Assembly: GCA_016790635.1 (NCBI GenBank)
Contig: JAEUOR010000046.1
Span: 1-64,000 of the forward strand
Length of the DNA stretch: 64,000 nt
Direction of reading: 5' to 3'
Source: Burkholderiales bacterium
GTDB lineage: Bacteria; Pseudomonadota; Gammaproteobacteria; Burkholderiales; JAEUOS01
The position numbers were made by a program, and so were the translations under genes. This document shows, piece after piece, positions 15,625 to 24,370 of this stretch; the first letter of the stretch is position 1, and each line of letters opens with the position of its first letter. The notes under the pieces were generated by a model. That model had not been told where the DNA came from, ran no database searches, and saw nothing but the letters and a program-made list of their open reading frames with translations.

Positions 15625-17679
15625 TCAATCTGCCCGCTTCACCCACACCGCGGTATCGTGAAACGCCGCCCCGCCGTTGGGCCAGCCGGGGTCGGCGCTG
15701 GTGAGCGCATTGATGCCCAGGCCGTTTTCGAAGTGCTTGTTGGGCCAGATGCCTTCGACCACGACCACGTCGCGCTGCTGTCCGGGAGCGGGGCGCACGT
15801 GCACGATGACACAGCCGCGCGCGTTGCCCAGGCGCACCCGGTCCCCATCGCCTACGCCCAGCGCCGCGCACTCGTCCGGGTGGATCAGGACCGTGGGCCG
15901 CACCTCGCGCTTTAGCGAGCTGGGGGTCTCGGTGAAGGTCGAATTGAGGAAGGTGCGCGCCGGCGCGGCCACCAGGCGGTAGGGGGTCGCCGGCGTCGCG
16001 TTGTCGATCACGTCGAAATGATCGGGCAGGACCGGCATTTCCTGCCAGCGTCCGCCGAACCGCTGCCAGTCACCCCGAAAATGAAACTTTCCGTCGGCGG
16101 TGTCGAAACCATCGTGAAAGTGCATTTTCTCGAACGGCAACGCCATGTCCTGCCCGCCGCGCGCGACGTTGGTCGCCACGTCCCACATGCCGGAGGCGCG
16201 CAGGGTTTCGTCCATGATTTCGCGGGCGGAGAGGGTGAAGCCGCGATGTTCCGCACCCAGCCTGCGCGCCAGTTCGCAGATGACATGGTGGTTCTCGCGC
16301 GCTGCGCCCGGCGCCTCGATGAGTTTCAACGAAGCCTGGAACACGCTGTGTCCGGCGGCGGTATAGAAATCGTCGTGCTCGAGGAATGTCGTGGCCGGCA
16401 ACACCACATCGGCGAAGGCCGCGGTCTCGGTCATGAACTGCTCGTGCACGCACAGGAACAGGTCTTCGCGCGCGAGGCCGCGGTGCACCAGGTTCAAATC
16501 CGGGCAGACCATGGCCGGGTTGGTGTTCTGCACCAGCATGGCCGTGACCGGCGGTCCGCCCTTCAAGGCCCCGGCGTCGCCGGTCAGGATCGGTCCGAGG
16601 CGCGACTGGTCGAGTTCGCGGATCGAGGTGTCCAGCGCGTCCAGACCCTCGATCAGGGTTTTGTCGACCGGATACAGGGCCGCGTTGCCGTACAGCGCGC
16701 CGCCGCCCCGGTGGCGCCAGGCGCCGGTGACCGTCGGCAGGCAGGTGACCGCGTGCATGTTGGCCGCACCGTTGCGCGAGCGCGAAAAGCCGTGATGGGC
16801 GCGGATGTAGCTCTTCTTGGTGCCACCATAGAGACGCGCGAAATCGATGATCACCTGTGCCGGCAAGCCGGTGATCGCGGACGCCCACTGCGGCGTGCGT
16901 GTCGCCAGGTGCGCCTCCAGCGCCGCCGGGGCATCGCTGTAGCGCTGCAGGTATTCGCGGTCGGCCAGGCCTTCGGCGAAGAGCACGTGCATGACCGCGC
17001 AGGCCAGAGCGCCATCGGTACCGGGCTTGAGCGCCAGATGCAGGTCGGCCTTCTCGGCCGTGCCGGTGCGGTACGGGTCGACGACCACCAGCGTCGCGCC
17101 GCGCTTCCTGGCTGCCATGGCGTGCGTCATGACGTTGACCTGGGTGTTGACCGGGTTGCCGCCCCAGATCACGATCAGGTCGGAGTGTTCGGCCGCTTCC
17201 AGCATCGACACGCCGCGCTTGCTGCCCACCCCGGCAATCCAGCCCGAATCAGAGAGTGCGACGCAGATCGTCGAATGCCAGCGCGAGTACTTCATCACGT
17301 GGCGCAGGCGCTGGATGCCGTCGCGCTGCACCAGGCCCATGGTGCCGGCATAGAAGTAGGGCCACACCGCCTCGCTGCCGTGGCGCGCCGCCGCGTCAGT
17401 GAATGCCGCGGCGACCCGGTCGAGGGCCTCGTTCCAGGCAATCGGCTTGAAGCGGCCGCTTCCCTTGGGGCCGTCGCGCAGCAGCGGCTGCGTCAGGCGG
17501 CCGGGGTGGTGGACCCGCTCGGCGTAGCGCGCCACCTTTTCGCAGATGACTCCGGCGGTGTAGGCGTTGCGCGTCGAGCCGCGCACGCGGCCGATGGTGC
17601 GTGCATCCTTGACCTCGACGTCCAGCGCGCAGACGCTGGTGCAGTCGTGCGGGCAGACCGAGGGCGCGAGCGTAGTCAT
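15625..17679 (-). CDS. Molybdopterin-dependent oxidoreductase (DMSO reductase family)
   Basis: A 684-residue Mo-bisPGD oxidoreductase. The N-terminal [4Fe-4S] site has C9, C13, C17 (CPHDCTSVC) and C46 (AGVICEKV). The molybdopterin-binding regions are recognisable in IVIWGGNPVNTQ and LVVDPYRTGTAEKADLHL, and the C-terminal molydopterin dinucleotide-binding beta-barrel contains HPDECAALGVGDGDRVRL. No twin-arginine signal is present, so it is probably cytoplasmic. No partner FeS or membrane subunit is adjacent. ATG 17679 is preferred; a TTG nine codons upstream (17706) is possible. The substrate is unknown; many such single-subunit homologues are uncharacterised in Burkholderiales. Confidence 0.85.
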   Translation of the reverse strand: MTTLAPSVCPHDCTSVCALDVEVKDARTIGRVRGSTRNAYTAGVICEKVARYAERVHHPGRLTQPLLRDGPKGSGRFKPIAWNEALDRVAAAFTDAAARHGSEAVWPYFYAGTMGLVQRDGIQRLRHVMKYSRWHSTICVALSDSGWIAGVGSKRGVSMLEAAEHSDLIVIWGGNPVNTQVNVMTHAMAARKRGATLVVVDPYRTGTAEKADLHLALKPGTDGALACAVMHVLFAEGLADREYLQRYSDAPAALEAHLATRTPQWASAITGLPAQVIIDFARLYGGTKKSYIRAHHGFSRSRNGAANMHAVTCLPTVTGAWRHRGGGALYGNAALYPVDKTLIEGLDALDTSIRELDQSRLGPILTGDAGALKGGPPVTAMLVQNTNPAMVCPDLNLVHRGLAREDLFLCVHEQFMTETAAFADVVLPATTFLEHDDFYTAAGHSVFQASLKLIEAPGAARENHHVICELARRLGAEHRGFTLSAREIMDETLRASGMWDVATNVARGGQDMALPFEKMHFHDGFDTADGKFHFRGDWQRFGGRWQEMPVLPDHFDVIDNATPATPYRLVAAPARTFLNSTFTETPSSLKREVRPTVLIHPDECAALGVGDGDRVRLGNARGCVIVHVRPAPGQQRDVVVVEGIWPNKHFENGLGINALTSADPGWPNGGAAFHDTAVWVKRAD

Positions 17680-17725
17680 GGGAGAAGCGGACGGGAAAAA
17701 CCGCAAGCTACCATAGCCGCGCGGC

Positions 17726-18607
17726 TCAGGAGCGGCGCCGCTCCAGCAACAGCATCAATGCGCCGGCACCCAGCATCAGCGCGACCCCCAGCCAGCCGAG
17801 CGCGTTGGGCACCTCGCCCCAGATGAAATATCCCAGCGCCACCGCGACCAAGAGGCTGGAGTAGCGAAACGGTCCGACCACCGACACTTCGGCGCTGCGA
17901 AAACTCACGGTGATCAGGTAAAACCCGGCCGCAACGAAAAACGCAGCCGCGACGATATATCCGGCGTCGCGCGCGCCCACCGCGCTGGTGCCGGTCAGAA
18001 GCATCATCAGAAGGGCCAGAAGCGTACCCACCACGGCGGTGGCCAGCGCCACGACCGTCGAAGGAATCGCGGCTGGAATGCCACGCGTCAGCACGTCGCG
18101 CGTGGCGAAAAGCAGGGTGGACGCCAGGCAAACCAGCGACCAGACGTCGAAGGCCCCGGGATGCGGCTGCACGATGAAGAGCACCCCGACAAACCCCAAT
18201 AGCGCGGCGGCCCAACGCCCGAGGGTGACGCGTTCGCCCAAGAAGAGGGCTGCAAATCCGGCCAGGAACAGGGGCGAGGAAAGGATGATCGCTGCCGCAT
18301 TGGCGATCGGGATGTGCGTGAGCGACCACAGGTAAAGGAGCATCGCCGTCGCCTCGGTCAGCGCGCGCAGTCCGACACGACCGCGGAACATGCCGAGCAT
18401 GACGTCGATCGAGGCGACGCTGCGGGCAGCCGCGAACGTGATCAGCGACACCAGGAGACTGCGCAGGAAGATGAGCTGCCAGACCGGCACGTTGGCAGCG
18501 GCCAACTTGAAGAACGCGTCGTTGATGGTGAAAAAAGTCATCGCCGCGACCATGCAAATGATGCCGCGGCGCGTGGCGCGCGCCTGGGACGAGTCGCCTG
18601 TGGTCAC
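17726..18607 (-). CDS. EamA/DMT family transporter
   Basis: A member of the drug/metabolite transporter superfamily with ten hydrophobic segments in two EamA halves (first half starting near MVAAMTFFTINDAFFKLA, second near FYLITVSFRSAEVSVVGPFRYSS split by a loop). Typical members export amino acids, purines or small metabolites. I place the start at the GTG at 18607, which gives 293 residues, the usual size; upstream in-frame ATGs would add about 80 residues of non-hydrophobic sequence overlapping the divergent Bug gene's control region. Gene ends 46 bases from the molybdopterin gene start, so they may be cotranscribed. Confidence 0.8.
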   Translation of the reverse strand: MTTGDSSQARATRRGIICMVAAMTFFTINDAFFKLAAANVPVWQLIFLRSLLVSLITFAAARSVASIDVMLGMFRGRVGLRALTEATAMLLYLWSLTHIPIANAAAIILSSPLFLAGFAALFLGERVTLGRWAAALLGFVGVLFIVQPHPGAFDVWSLVCLASTLLFATRDVLTRGIPAAIPSTVVALATAVVGTLLALLMMLLTGTSAVGARDAGYIVAAAFFVAAGFYLITVSFRSAEVSVVGPFRYSSLLVAVALGYFIWGEVPNALGWLGVALMLGAGALMLLLERRRS

Positions 18608-18779
18608 GCGAAGCAGCCCCGGCGGCACCACACAAGCCGGGGCGTTGCGCGGATGCGCGAAGAATCGAAGGAAAGGTGCAATGGAGGAACCGCAGGAATC
18701 GCCCGACCGTTTTACCACGGAAGCGCGCGGCACTGGCATGATGCGGGTCTCGCAACAACAATTGATCCACGGAGACAAA

Positions 18780-19793
18780 ATGAGCGATTCATCCTCCCAT
18801 GGCTTGACCATGCCGCGAACCGCGTTGCTTGCCGCGCTGGGCATGGCGGCCCTGCTTGCGGCAGTGCCTGCCGCCTGGGCACAGCCCTATCCGAACCGGC
18901 CGATCCGCATCGTCGTGCCCTTCCCGGCCGGCGGCACCACCGACATCGCAGCGCGTCTGGTGGCACAAAAGATGAGCGATTCGATGGGCCAGCCGGTCAC
19001 GGTGGAAAACCGCGGCGGGGCCGGCGGCTCGCTGGGCGCCGACGTTGTGGCCAAGGCACCAGCGGATGGCTACACGATCCTGATGCACAACATCACCTTT
19101 CCTTTGGCCTCGATCTCGCTGGGCCTGGCCGGGCGCGCGCCCTACAACATCGATACCGATTTCGCCGCGGTGTCCAACGTCGTCAATGTACCGCTGGTGA
19201 TCACCGCCCACCCTTCGGTGCCGGTCAGGGACCTGCGCGAGCTGGTAAGCCTCCTGGCGCGCGACAAGAGCCTCAACTACAACTACGGCTCGACCGGCCC
19301 CGGTTCGTTCATGCACGTGGTTGGCGAAGCCTTGAAGCGCGCGGGCCGCTTCGATATGACCCACATCCCCTTCAAGGGTGCCGCGCCGCTGAAGCTTGAA
19401 CTCCTGGCCGGGCGCGTGCAGGTCGGCGGCGACCAGATTTCGTCTTCGCTGGCGGAGATCCGCGCGGGCAAGCTCAAGGCACTCGCGACCAACTCGACCG
19501 CGCGCGTTCCGGCCTTGCCGGATGTGCCCACGGTGCGCGAATCGGGCTTTCCGATGATCGAAGCAAACGGCTGGAACGGCCTCTTCGCGCCGGCAAAAAC
19601 ACCACGCGAAATCATCGATCGCCTGCACCGCGAGGTGGTGGCCGCAGTACGCCAGCCGGATATCGCGAAGCGCTTCACCGACATCGCCGCCGAACCCTCG
19701 GGTTCGACCCCGGCTGAACTGGAGGCGACGCTCAAGGGTCAGTTGGCGCAGTTTCGGCCGATCCTCGGCGAGATCAAACCGAACATGGATTGA
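18780..19793 (+). CDS. Bug/TctC family periplasmic receptor
   Basis: A 337-residue Bug receptor. Signal peptide residues 14-35 (TALLAALGMAALLAAVP, cleavage after WAQ) are followed by YPNRPIRIVVPFPAGGTTD, the family signature, and ENRGGAGGSLGADVVAKA. The start at 18780 has GGAG (18771-18774) five bases upstream; the ATG at codon 11 is a weaker alternative. It is transcribed divergently from the EamA transporter, sharing an approximately 170-base control region, which suggests paired regulation of an uptake receptor and an exporter (inference). Ligand unknown; no TctAB nearby. Confidence 0.9.
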   Translation: MSDSSSHGLTMPRTALLAALGMAALLAAVPAAWAQPYPNRPIRIVVPFPAGGTTDIAARLVAQKMSDSMGQPVTVENRGGAGGSLGADVVAKAPADGYTILMHNITFPLASISLGLAGRAPYNIDTDFAAVSNVVNVPLVITAHPSVPVRDLRELVSLLARDKSLNYNYGSTGPGSFMHVVGEALKRAGRFDMTHIPFKGAAPLKLELLAGRVQVGGDQISSSLAEIRAGKLKALATNSTARVPALPDVPTVRESGFPMIEANGWNGLFAPAKTPREIIDRLHREVVAAVRQPDIAKRFTDIAAEPSGSTPAELEATLKGQLAQFRPILGEIKPNMD

Positions 19794-19941
19794 TGTCCGC
19801 GGGCGGAAACCGCGGTGTACGCAGCCCGGCGCGCGAACATCACTATTGAAATTCGTTACGGCCCCCGGAGATGAAAGCAGGGCCTCTACTGGCGCGCTAC
19901 CCGTGCGCCGGATTACCACGATCGCTCCCGGCCAGGCGCAC

Positions 19942-19972
19942 TTGACACGCAAATGCGCCTTGCTGGCATGAT
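19942..19972 (+). promoter_or_regulatory. Possible sigma-70 promoter before the VOC gene
   Basis: A consensus TTGACA (19942-19947) is followed after 19 bases by CATGAT (19967-19972), four of six matches to the -10 consensus. The long spacer weakens it. It lies 33 bases before the VOC gene ATG. Confidence 0.35.
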
Positions 19973-20004
19973 GGAGCCCTCATTACAACGACGGGGCGCA
20001 GAGC

Positions 20005-20394
20005 ATGGCTATCGCTGGCATGAATCACTTCACGATACTCACCGACGACGTCGAGGCGACACGCGCGTTCTACTGCGACTTCCTCGATTTCACCGTCGGC
20101 CCTCGACCACCCTTCACGTTCCCCGGTCTGTGGCTGTATGCGGGCGGCGCGCCGGTCCTGCACGTCATCGGCGGGCGCTCGCGCGCGGAGTTGAGGCGCG
20201 GCGTCCTCGACCATATGGCCTTCACCGCGCACGGACTGGCGGCTACCGTCGCCCTCCTCAAGGGCCGCGGCATGCCCTATGAATTGCGCCGGGTGGCCGG
20301 CAGCAAGGACGGGGTCTGGCAGCTCTTTTTCGACGACCCGAATGGCGCGAAGGTCGAACTGGATTTCGACGCGTCCGAAGCGGCGCCAGCCTGA
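20005..20394 (+). CDS. VOC family (glyoxalase/bleomycin-resistance fold) protein
   Basis: A 129-residue vicinal-oxygen-chelate protein with two betaalphabetabetabeta units. The first begins MNHFTILTDDVEATRAFYCDFLDF, the second DHMAFTAHGLAATVALL, ending in the usual metal strand FFDDPNGAKVELDFD. The candidate metal ligands are H8, H71 in the DHMAF strand, and E118. Such proteins include dioxygenases, epimerases and glutathione transferases, so the reaction is not predictable. It stands alone on the plus strand and converges on the nucleotidyltransferase gene. Confidence 0.85.
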   Translation: MAIAGMNHFTILTDDVEATRAFYCDFLDFTVGPRPPFTFPGLWLYAGGAPVLHVIGGRSRAELRRGVLDHMAFTAHGLAATVALLKGRGMPYELRRVAGSKDGVWQLFFDDPNGAKVELDFDASEAAPA

Positions 20395-20423
20395 AGCGCC
20401 GCCTCTCAGCGCCACGCCTGGAG

Positions 20424-20876
20424 TCAACGCGAGTCCGGATCGTCCAGACTCTCGAGGTCCGCCAAATCCTTCGCCCTTCCCGCAGCGCGCTTGTTCGTCT
20501 TGAAGTCGGCAAGGCCGATAAACGGAACGGCAACACCGTCGAGGACGAAAACCTCGCGGCGAGCAATGCAATCGTCGAACTCGACGCCGTCTATCGACGC
20601 GAGCAGATCAATGCGCCGCGGCGGATATCCCAATTGAATGACTGACCCAGGCCGAGTCAAGTCCTCTAAGGAAATTCCAAGCCCGGCAAAGCCGAAGCGG
20701 TCCAGCGCTGCGATGACCCGCTTGGCGTTATCAATCGACGGGCGCAACCAGATATCGAGGTCGCCGGTATAGCGCGGATACCCGTACGCCGCCAACGCGT
20801 ATCCGCCAACGACAAGGAACTCAGCCTTCTCGGAGGCGAGTAACTCGACAAACTCTTTGAAGTCTTTGTTCAGCAT
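20424..20876 (-). CDS. DUF6036-like nucleotidyltransferase
   Basis: A 150-residue nucleotidyltransferase-fold protein. The core motif GGYALAAYGYPRYTGDLDIW (24-43) contains the GG and the D39/D41 pair expected to bind Mg-NTP, and LGYPPRRIDLLASIDGV supplies a third acidic residue (RIDLL). This fold occurs in MNT and AbiEii/MenT-type toxins and in uncharacterised stand-alone proteins. ATG 20876 was chosen because MLNKDFKEF begins the family domain. Its 5' end overlaps the 62-aa gene by 56 bases, so translation is coupled. Function as a toxin is inference from the gene pair. Confidence 0.8.
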   Translation of the reverse strand: MLNKDFKEFVELLASEKAEFLVVGGYALAAYGYPRYTGDLDIWLRPSIDNAKRVIAALDRFGFAGLGISLEDLTRPGSVIQLGYPPRRIDLLASIDGVEFDDCIARREVFVLDGVAVPFIGLADFKTNKRAAGRAKDLADLESLDDPDSR

Positions 20877-21009
20877 CGGGATGCATCGCCAGACGCAGCG
20901 CCTCGACCGCAGCGATGCGCTCGGCAACCGGCCGCGACAACCAATAGCGCAGCGCTTCGCGATCTCGGTCGTGAATACTGGTGCGCCTGACGACTCTGGC
21001 GATGGACAT
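20821..21009 (-). CDS. Small conserved partner of the nucleotidyltransferase
   Basis: A 62-residue basic protein starting MSIARVVRRTSIHDRDREA, then YWLSRPVAERIAAVEALR and RLQRVCRVTRL. The YWLSxPxxERIAAVExLR pattern recurs, in my recollection, in short proteins found directly upstream of DUF6036-type nucleotidyltransferases in many bacteria; no function is assigned. It overlaps the nucleotidyltransferase gene by 56 bases in another frame. A GATAAT hexamer (minus strand, 21021-21016) lies six bases before the ATG but has no matching -35. Antitoxin or antitoxin-like adaptor is the most natural guess. Confidence 0.7.
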   Translation of the reverse strand: MSIARVVRRTSIHDRDREALRYWLSRPVAERIAAVEALRLAMHPDAEQRLQRVCRVTRLREG

Positions 21010-21074
21010 CACTAAATTATCCCCCACCTGCCTGCCCGGCGATAGAACCGGAAGCTGCCTCCAACCATTTTCCG

Positions 21075-22040
21075 CTACTGCGCCTTTGCCCCCGACTCAC
21101 GCGCCACTGTCCCCCATTTGCGCGACTCGGCCGCGATCTGCGCGCCGAGTTCCTCCGCCCCGGCAGGGGTCGGGAACGCGCCCTGCGCATTGAGCGCCTC
21201 CAGCACCGCGGGCTTGGCGAGCATTGCGCGCAGCGCAGCATCCACGCGCGCGATCACGGCGGCAGGAGTGCCCGCGGGTGCAAGCACGAAGGTGCGTGGC
21301 GAGGCGTCGAATCCGGGCAAGGTGTCGGCCAGGGCTGGCCAGTCCGGCGCGCCGGCCAGCTTGACCGGGCTCGTAAGCGCGATGGCGCGCAGTTTGCCGG
21401 CCTTGGCCTGGGCGAGTGCCGGCGGGGCGGAGACGATCGCGATTGGCACCTGGCCGCTGATCAGGTCGGGCAGGATCGCCGAGGCGCCCTTGTAGGGCAC
21501 GTGGACGTAGTCGAGTCCGGCCTGCTTGCGCAGGAGTTCCATCGCCAGGTGGTGCATGGTACCGATGCCGGGCGAAGCGTAGGACAGCTTGCCCGGATTG
21601 GCGCGCGCATGCGCGATCAACTCGGCGGTGTTCTTCGCCGGCACGCTCGGATTGACCACGATGACCAGCGGCAGGGTCGCCACGCCGCCGACGGCCGCAA
21701 AGCTCTTGACCGGATCGAACGGCAGGTTCGCGTAGAGCGCAGGGGCGATCAGGAGGCCGGTCTCGCCTAAGAGCAGTGTGTAGCCGTCGGGCTGTGCCTT
21801 TGCGACCGCGTCTGCCGCAAGGGTACCGCCGGCGCCGGCACGGTTCTCGACCACCACCTGCTGGCCCAGCGCCTCGCCGACATGAGTGGCAGTCATGCGC
21901 GCCAGCGCATCGGCGCCGCCGCCGGCGGCGAAACCGACCAGGAGTCGCAGCGGCCGGCTGGGATAGGGTTGCGCCTGCGCGCTCGGGACAGCGAGCGTGG
22001 CGAATGCCGCGCAGAGCATCAGACAGGCAAGACGGGGCAT
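21075..22040 (-). CDS. Bug/TctC family periplasmic receptor
   Basis: The third Bug receptor of the window, 321 residues. Signal peptide MPRLACLMLCAAFATLAVP with cleavage near AQAQ, then YPSRPLRLLVGFAAGGGADALARM and ENRAGAGGTLAADAVAKA. It is the last gene of a minus-strand operon behind the enolase-superfamily and NagA-like genes, 16 bases after the latter, so its ligand is probably a sugar acid or acylated amino sugar handled by those enzymes (inference). ATG 22040 is set by the signal peptide. Confidence 0.9.
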   Translation of the reverse strand: MPRLACLMLCAAFATLAVPSAQAQPYPSRPLRLLVGFAAGGGADALARMTATHVGEALGQQVVVENRAGAGGTLAADAVAKAQPDGYTLLLGETGLLIAPALYANLPFDPVKSFAAVGGVATLPLVIVVNPSVPAKNTAELIAHARANPGKLSYASPGIGTMHHLAMELLRKQAGLDYVHVPYKGASAILPDLISGQVPIAIVSAPPALAQAKAGKLRAIALTSPVKLAGAPDWPALADTLPGFDASPRTFVLAPAGTPAAVIARVDAALRAMLAKPAVLEALNAQGAFPTPAGAEELGAQIAAESRKWGTVARESGAKAQ

Positions 22041-22056
22041 GGCAGTAGTCCTCGAA

Positions 22057-23109
22057 CTAGGTTTTGGCAGTGGTGAGTTCGAAAGCGCCGTTGGGCGCAG
22101 CGCCGCGCCGAAAGGATACCGTGCAACCATCGACCGGGGCGCGCAACCCGGCGACATCGAGCCCGATCAGCGCCGCCGGCGCATCGCGTGCCGCCGTGAC
22201 GACTTCGTCCTGCGTGAGGAGTCCCCAGGCAAGCGCCTGGTTGGCGCAGCCCAGGAGGCTCATCGACGAACCTGCCAGGTGGCCGTGCGCGGGATCACGG
22301 ATCGCGCCGTCCGGACTCACCTCGACGGTCGCGCCAAACACGCGATGCTGTCCGGGCGCCAGCCCTGCCGCAGGCGAGAGGTCGCTCGTCAAAAGCAGAC
22401 CCCGCGCCCCCTTGACCCGCCGCACGAGACGAGCGAAATCCGCCGTGACATGATGGCCGTCGGTGATCAACATGGCAGCCAAGCCTTGTGCGAGCAATCC
22501 TGCAACGAGCGGGTTGGCGTGACGTGGCAGCGCCAGCGGCACGCCATTGCCGAAATGGGTCAACGCCGCGGCACCAGCCGCGTGCACGCATTCGAGTGCC
22601 GCCGCGTCGGGCCAGGAGTGCCCGATCGCGACAGCGATGCCCTGCGCGCGCGCGACACGGGTCAGTTCGGCAGCGCCGTCGATCTCGGCCGCCAGGGTGA
22701 TGAGGCGCAGCCGTCCGCGCGCGAGGCTTTGCCACTCTTCCAGAAGGCCGGGCTCGGCGGCGCGCACGTGTTCCGGCCGGTGCACGCCGAGGACTCGCGG
22801 ATCGCGCGACAGGAACGGCCCTTCCAGGTGGATGCCGGCGACGCGCCCGACGAATTCAGGCTCCTCGGCCAGTGCGGCCAAGAGCGGCAGGTTTTGCCGG
22901 TAGGTCGCAAGCGGGCTCGAAACCAGGGTCGGCAGAAACGCCGCGGTGCCACCCGCCAGCACGTACCGTGCCGCGCGCCGCGCCGCTTCCAGCGTCAGGT
23001 CCGGCGCGGAGAAGTCGTTGCCCAGCGCGCCATTGACCTGCAGATCAACGAAGCCGACCAACTCCCCGATCGCGGAAGCGCCGGCTGCACCGGCCGCGTC
23101 GGTTCCCAT
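22057..23109 (-). CDS. nagA: N-acetylglucosamine-6-phosphate deacetylase-like amidohydrolase
   Basis: A 350-residue amidohydrolase-superfamily protein resembling NagA, which deacetylates N-acetylglucosamine-6-phosphate. Metal and catalytic positions are visible: E96 (HLEGPF), H164 (GHSWPDA), H185 (LTHFGNG), the ITDGHH strand around D217-H219, and the catalytic D243 (TSDLSPAAG). The N-terminus starts at GFVDLQVNG with almost no preceding beta-sandwich strand, so it is shorter than E. coli NagA (382). No nagB, nagE or kinase is nearby; together with an enolase-superfamily enzyme and a Bug receptor the substrate may be a different N-acyl sugar or sugar acid. Symbol given for family, not proven substrate. 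Confidence 0.75.
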   Translation of the reverse strand: MGTDAAGAAGASAIGELVGFVDLQVNGALGNDFSAPDLTLEAARRAARYVLAGGTAAFLPTLVSSPLATYRQNLPLLAALAEEPEFVGRVAGIHLEGPFLSRDPRVLGVHRPEHVRAAEPGLLEEWQSLARGRLRLITLAAEIDGAAELTRVARAQGIAVAIGHSWPDAAALECVHAAGAAALTHFGNGVPLALPRHANPLVAGLLAQGLAAMLITDGHHVTADFARLVRRVKGARGLLLTSDLSPAAGLAPGQHRVFGATVEVSPDGAIRDPAHGHLAGSSMSLLGCANQALAWGLLTQDEVVTAARDAPAALIGLDVAGLRAPVDGCTVSFRRGAAPNGAFELTTAKT

Positions 23110-23114
23110 GCGAA

Positions 23115-24269
23115 CTACGCCTTGCCCTTGCCGTGCGAGGTCGGCAGGCGGGCAAGCTCGCGCACTCGCTCAGCATTGGGCGCAAAGCCGAGTCCCGGCG
23201 CATCCGGCAGGTCGAGCCAGCCGTCCTTTGGCACGGGCAGGCCGTCGAAAATCTGCTGCAGCACCAGCACAGCGACATAGTGGTACTCGACCAATCCGCC
23301 GTTGGCAAGCCCTGCGTGCAGGTGCATGTTGTGGAAGGGCCAGGCGCCGCCGTTGTCGATGGGGACGTTGAAGGCCTGCGCCATGCCGGCGATCTTGACG
23401 CACTGCGAATAACCGCCGGAGATGGTCACGTTGGGTTGCAGCACGTCGGCGGCGCGTTGCACCAGCAGGTCGCGAAAGCGATACGCCAGGCCCTCGTTCT
23501 GCCCGCAGGCAAGCGGGATCTTCGTGCGGCGCCTGAGTTCGACCATCGAAGGCACATCGTTTTGCGTGATCGGCTCCTCGAAGAAGGTGATGTCGTACTC
23601 CTCGACCGTTTGCGCCAGCCGCGCGGCATGGAACAGGTCCAGCCCGCAGTTGGCATCCAGATAAAGCTGCACGTCCGGACCGACCGCCTCGCGCACGGCG
23701 GCGACGCGGCGCACGTCCTCGCGAATCACTTCCTCCAGCGGCCGCGGCTCGTCACGCCGCGCCAGCGCGTGGTTGCCGACGGTCATCTTGAGGCGGTGGA
23801 ACCCGCGCGCGACGAAGTGCCGGGCAGCCGCAGCCAGCTGCTCACGGTCGAAAAAGCCGAAGCCGAAGGTCGCATACACCGGCACCCTCGCGCGCGCGCC
23901 GCCCAGGAGGCGCCACAGCGGCACCTCGAGGGCACGCGCCTTCAGGTCCCACAGGGCGGTATCCAGCGCCGCGATCGCATGACTCGCGTAACCGGTCTGG
24001 CCGCGCGGAGAGAGCAGCCAGTAGAGCTTGTCCCACAAGGCCTCGGTGGCGAGCGCGTCGGCGCCGATCAGCGCGGGCGCCGCCACCTCGCGGATCACGG
24101 CGGCCACCACTTCCTCCTCGGTGATCGCCGTCATGCCGTGGCCGATGAGCCCGCTGTCGGATTCCACCTCGGTCAAGACCAGGGACAGCGTGGTCTCGCG
24201 CTGCGCTCCAGCCAAGTCGATCCTGACCGGCACGTTGAGCGGTGTGGCTGTGATGCGGGCGATTTTCAC
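23115..24269 (-). CDS. Mandelate racemase/muconate lactonizing enzyme family protein
   Basis: A 384-residue enolase-superfamily protein. Metal ligands are D205 (YLDANCG), E231 (FFEEPITQ) and E259 (ACGQNEG); a basic histidine-rich strand WPFHNMHLHAG lies near the end of the barrel. At the KxK position the sequence is K161-M-T163, so the second lysine, the general base of mandelate racemase and muconate cycloisomerase, is missing; the active base may be the histidine on the opposite face. Translation starts at GTG 24269 with AAGGA eight bases upstream. First gene of an operon with the NagA-like and Bug genes (5 and 16 base gaps). Sugar-acid dehydratase or epimerase are possible activities. Confidence 0.82.
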   Translation of the reverse strand: MKIARITATPLNVPVRIDLAGAQRETTLSLVLTEVESDSGLIGHGMTAITEEEVVAAVIREVAAPALIGADALATEALWDKLYWLLSPRGQTGYASHAIAALDTALWDLKARALEVPLWRLLGGARARVPVYATFGFGFFDREQLAAAARHFVARGFHRLKMTVGNHALARRDEPRPLEEVIREDVRRVAAVREAVGPDVQLYLDANCGLDLFHAARLAQTVEEYDITFFEEPITQNDVPSMVELRRRTKIPLACGQNEGLAYRFRDLLVQRAADVLQPNVTISGGYSQCVKIAGMAQAFNVPIDNGGAWPFHNMHLHAGLANGGLVEYHYVAVLVLQQIFDGLPVPKDGWLDLPDAPGLGFAPNAERVRELARLPTSHGKGKA

Positions 24270-24370
24270 TGGTCGGGTCCTTGTTGTGTCGGCGATCAGA
24301 CCGGCGCGGCCGCGCGCGCCGGCCGCTAGACTAGCAGCGTTGACCCGCGCCATGCCCTGCCGTTACGTCC

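Noticed and set aside
19797-19816. CCGCGG inverted repeat after the second Bug gene as a terminator
   Set aside because: The stem is only six bases, each arm is itself palindromic, and there is no U-tract.
21016-21021. GATAAT as -10 box of the nucleotidyltransferase operon (minus strand)
   Set aside because: It would place transcription start at the ATG itself, and no -35 match is found at 16-18 bases spacing.
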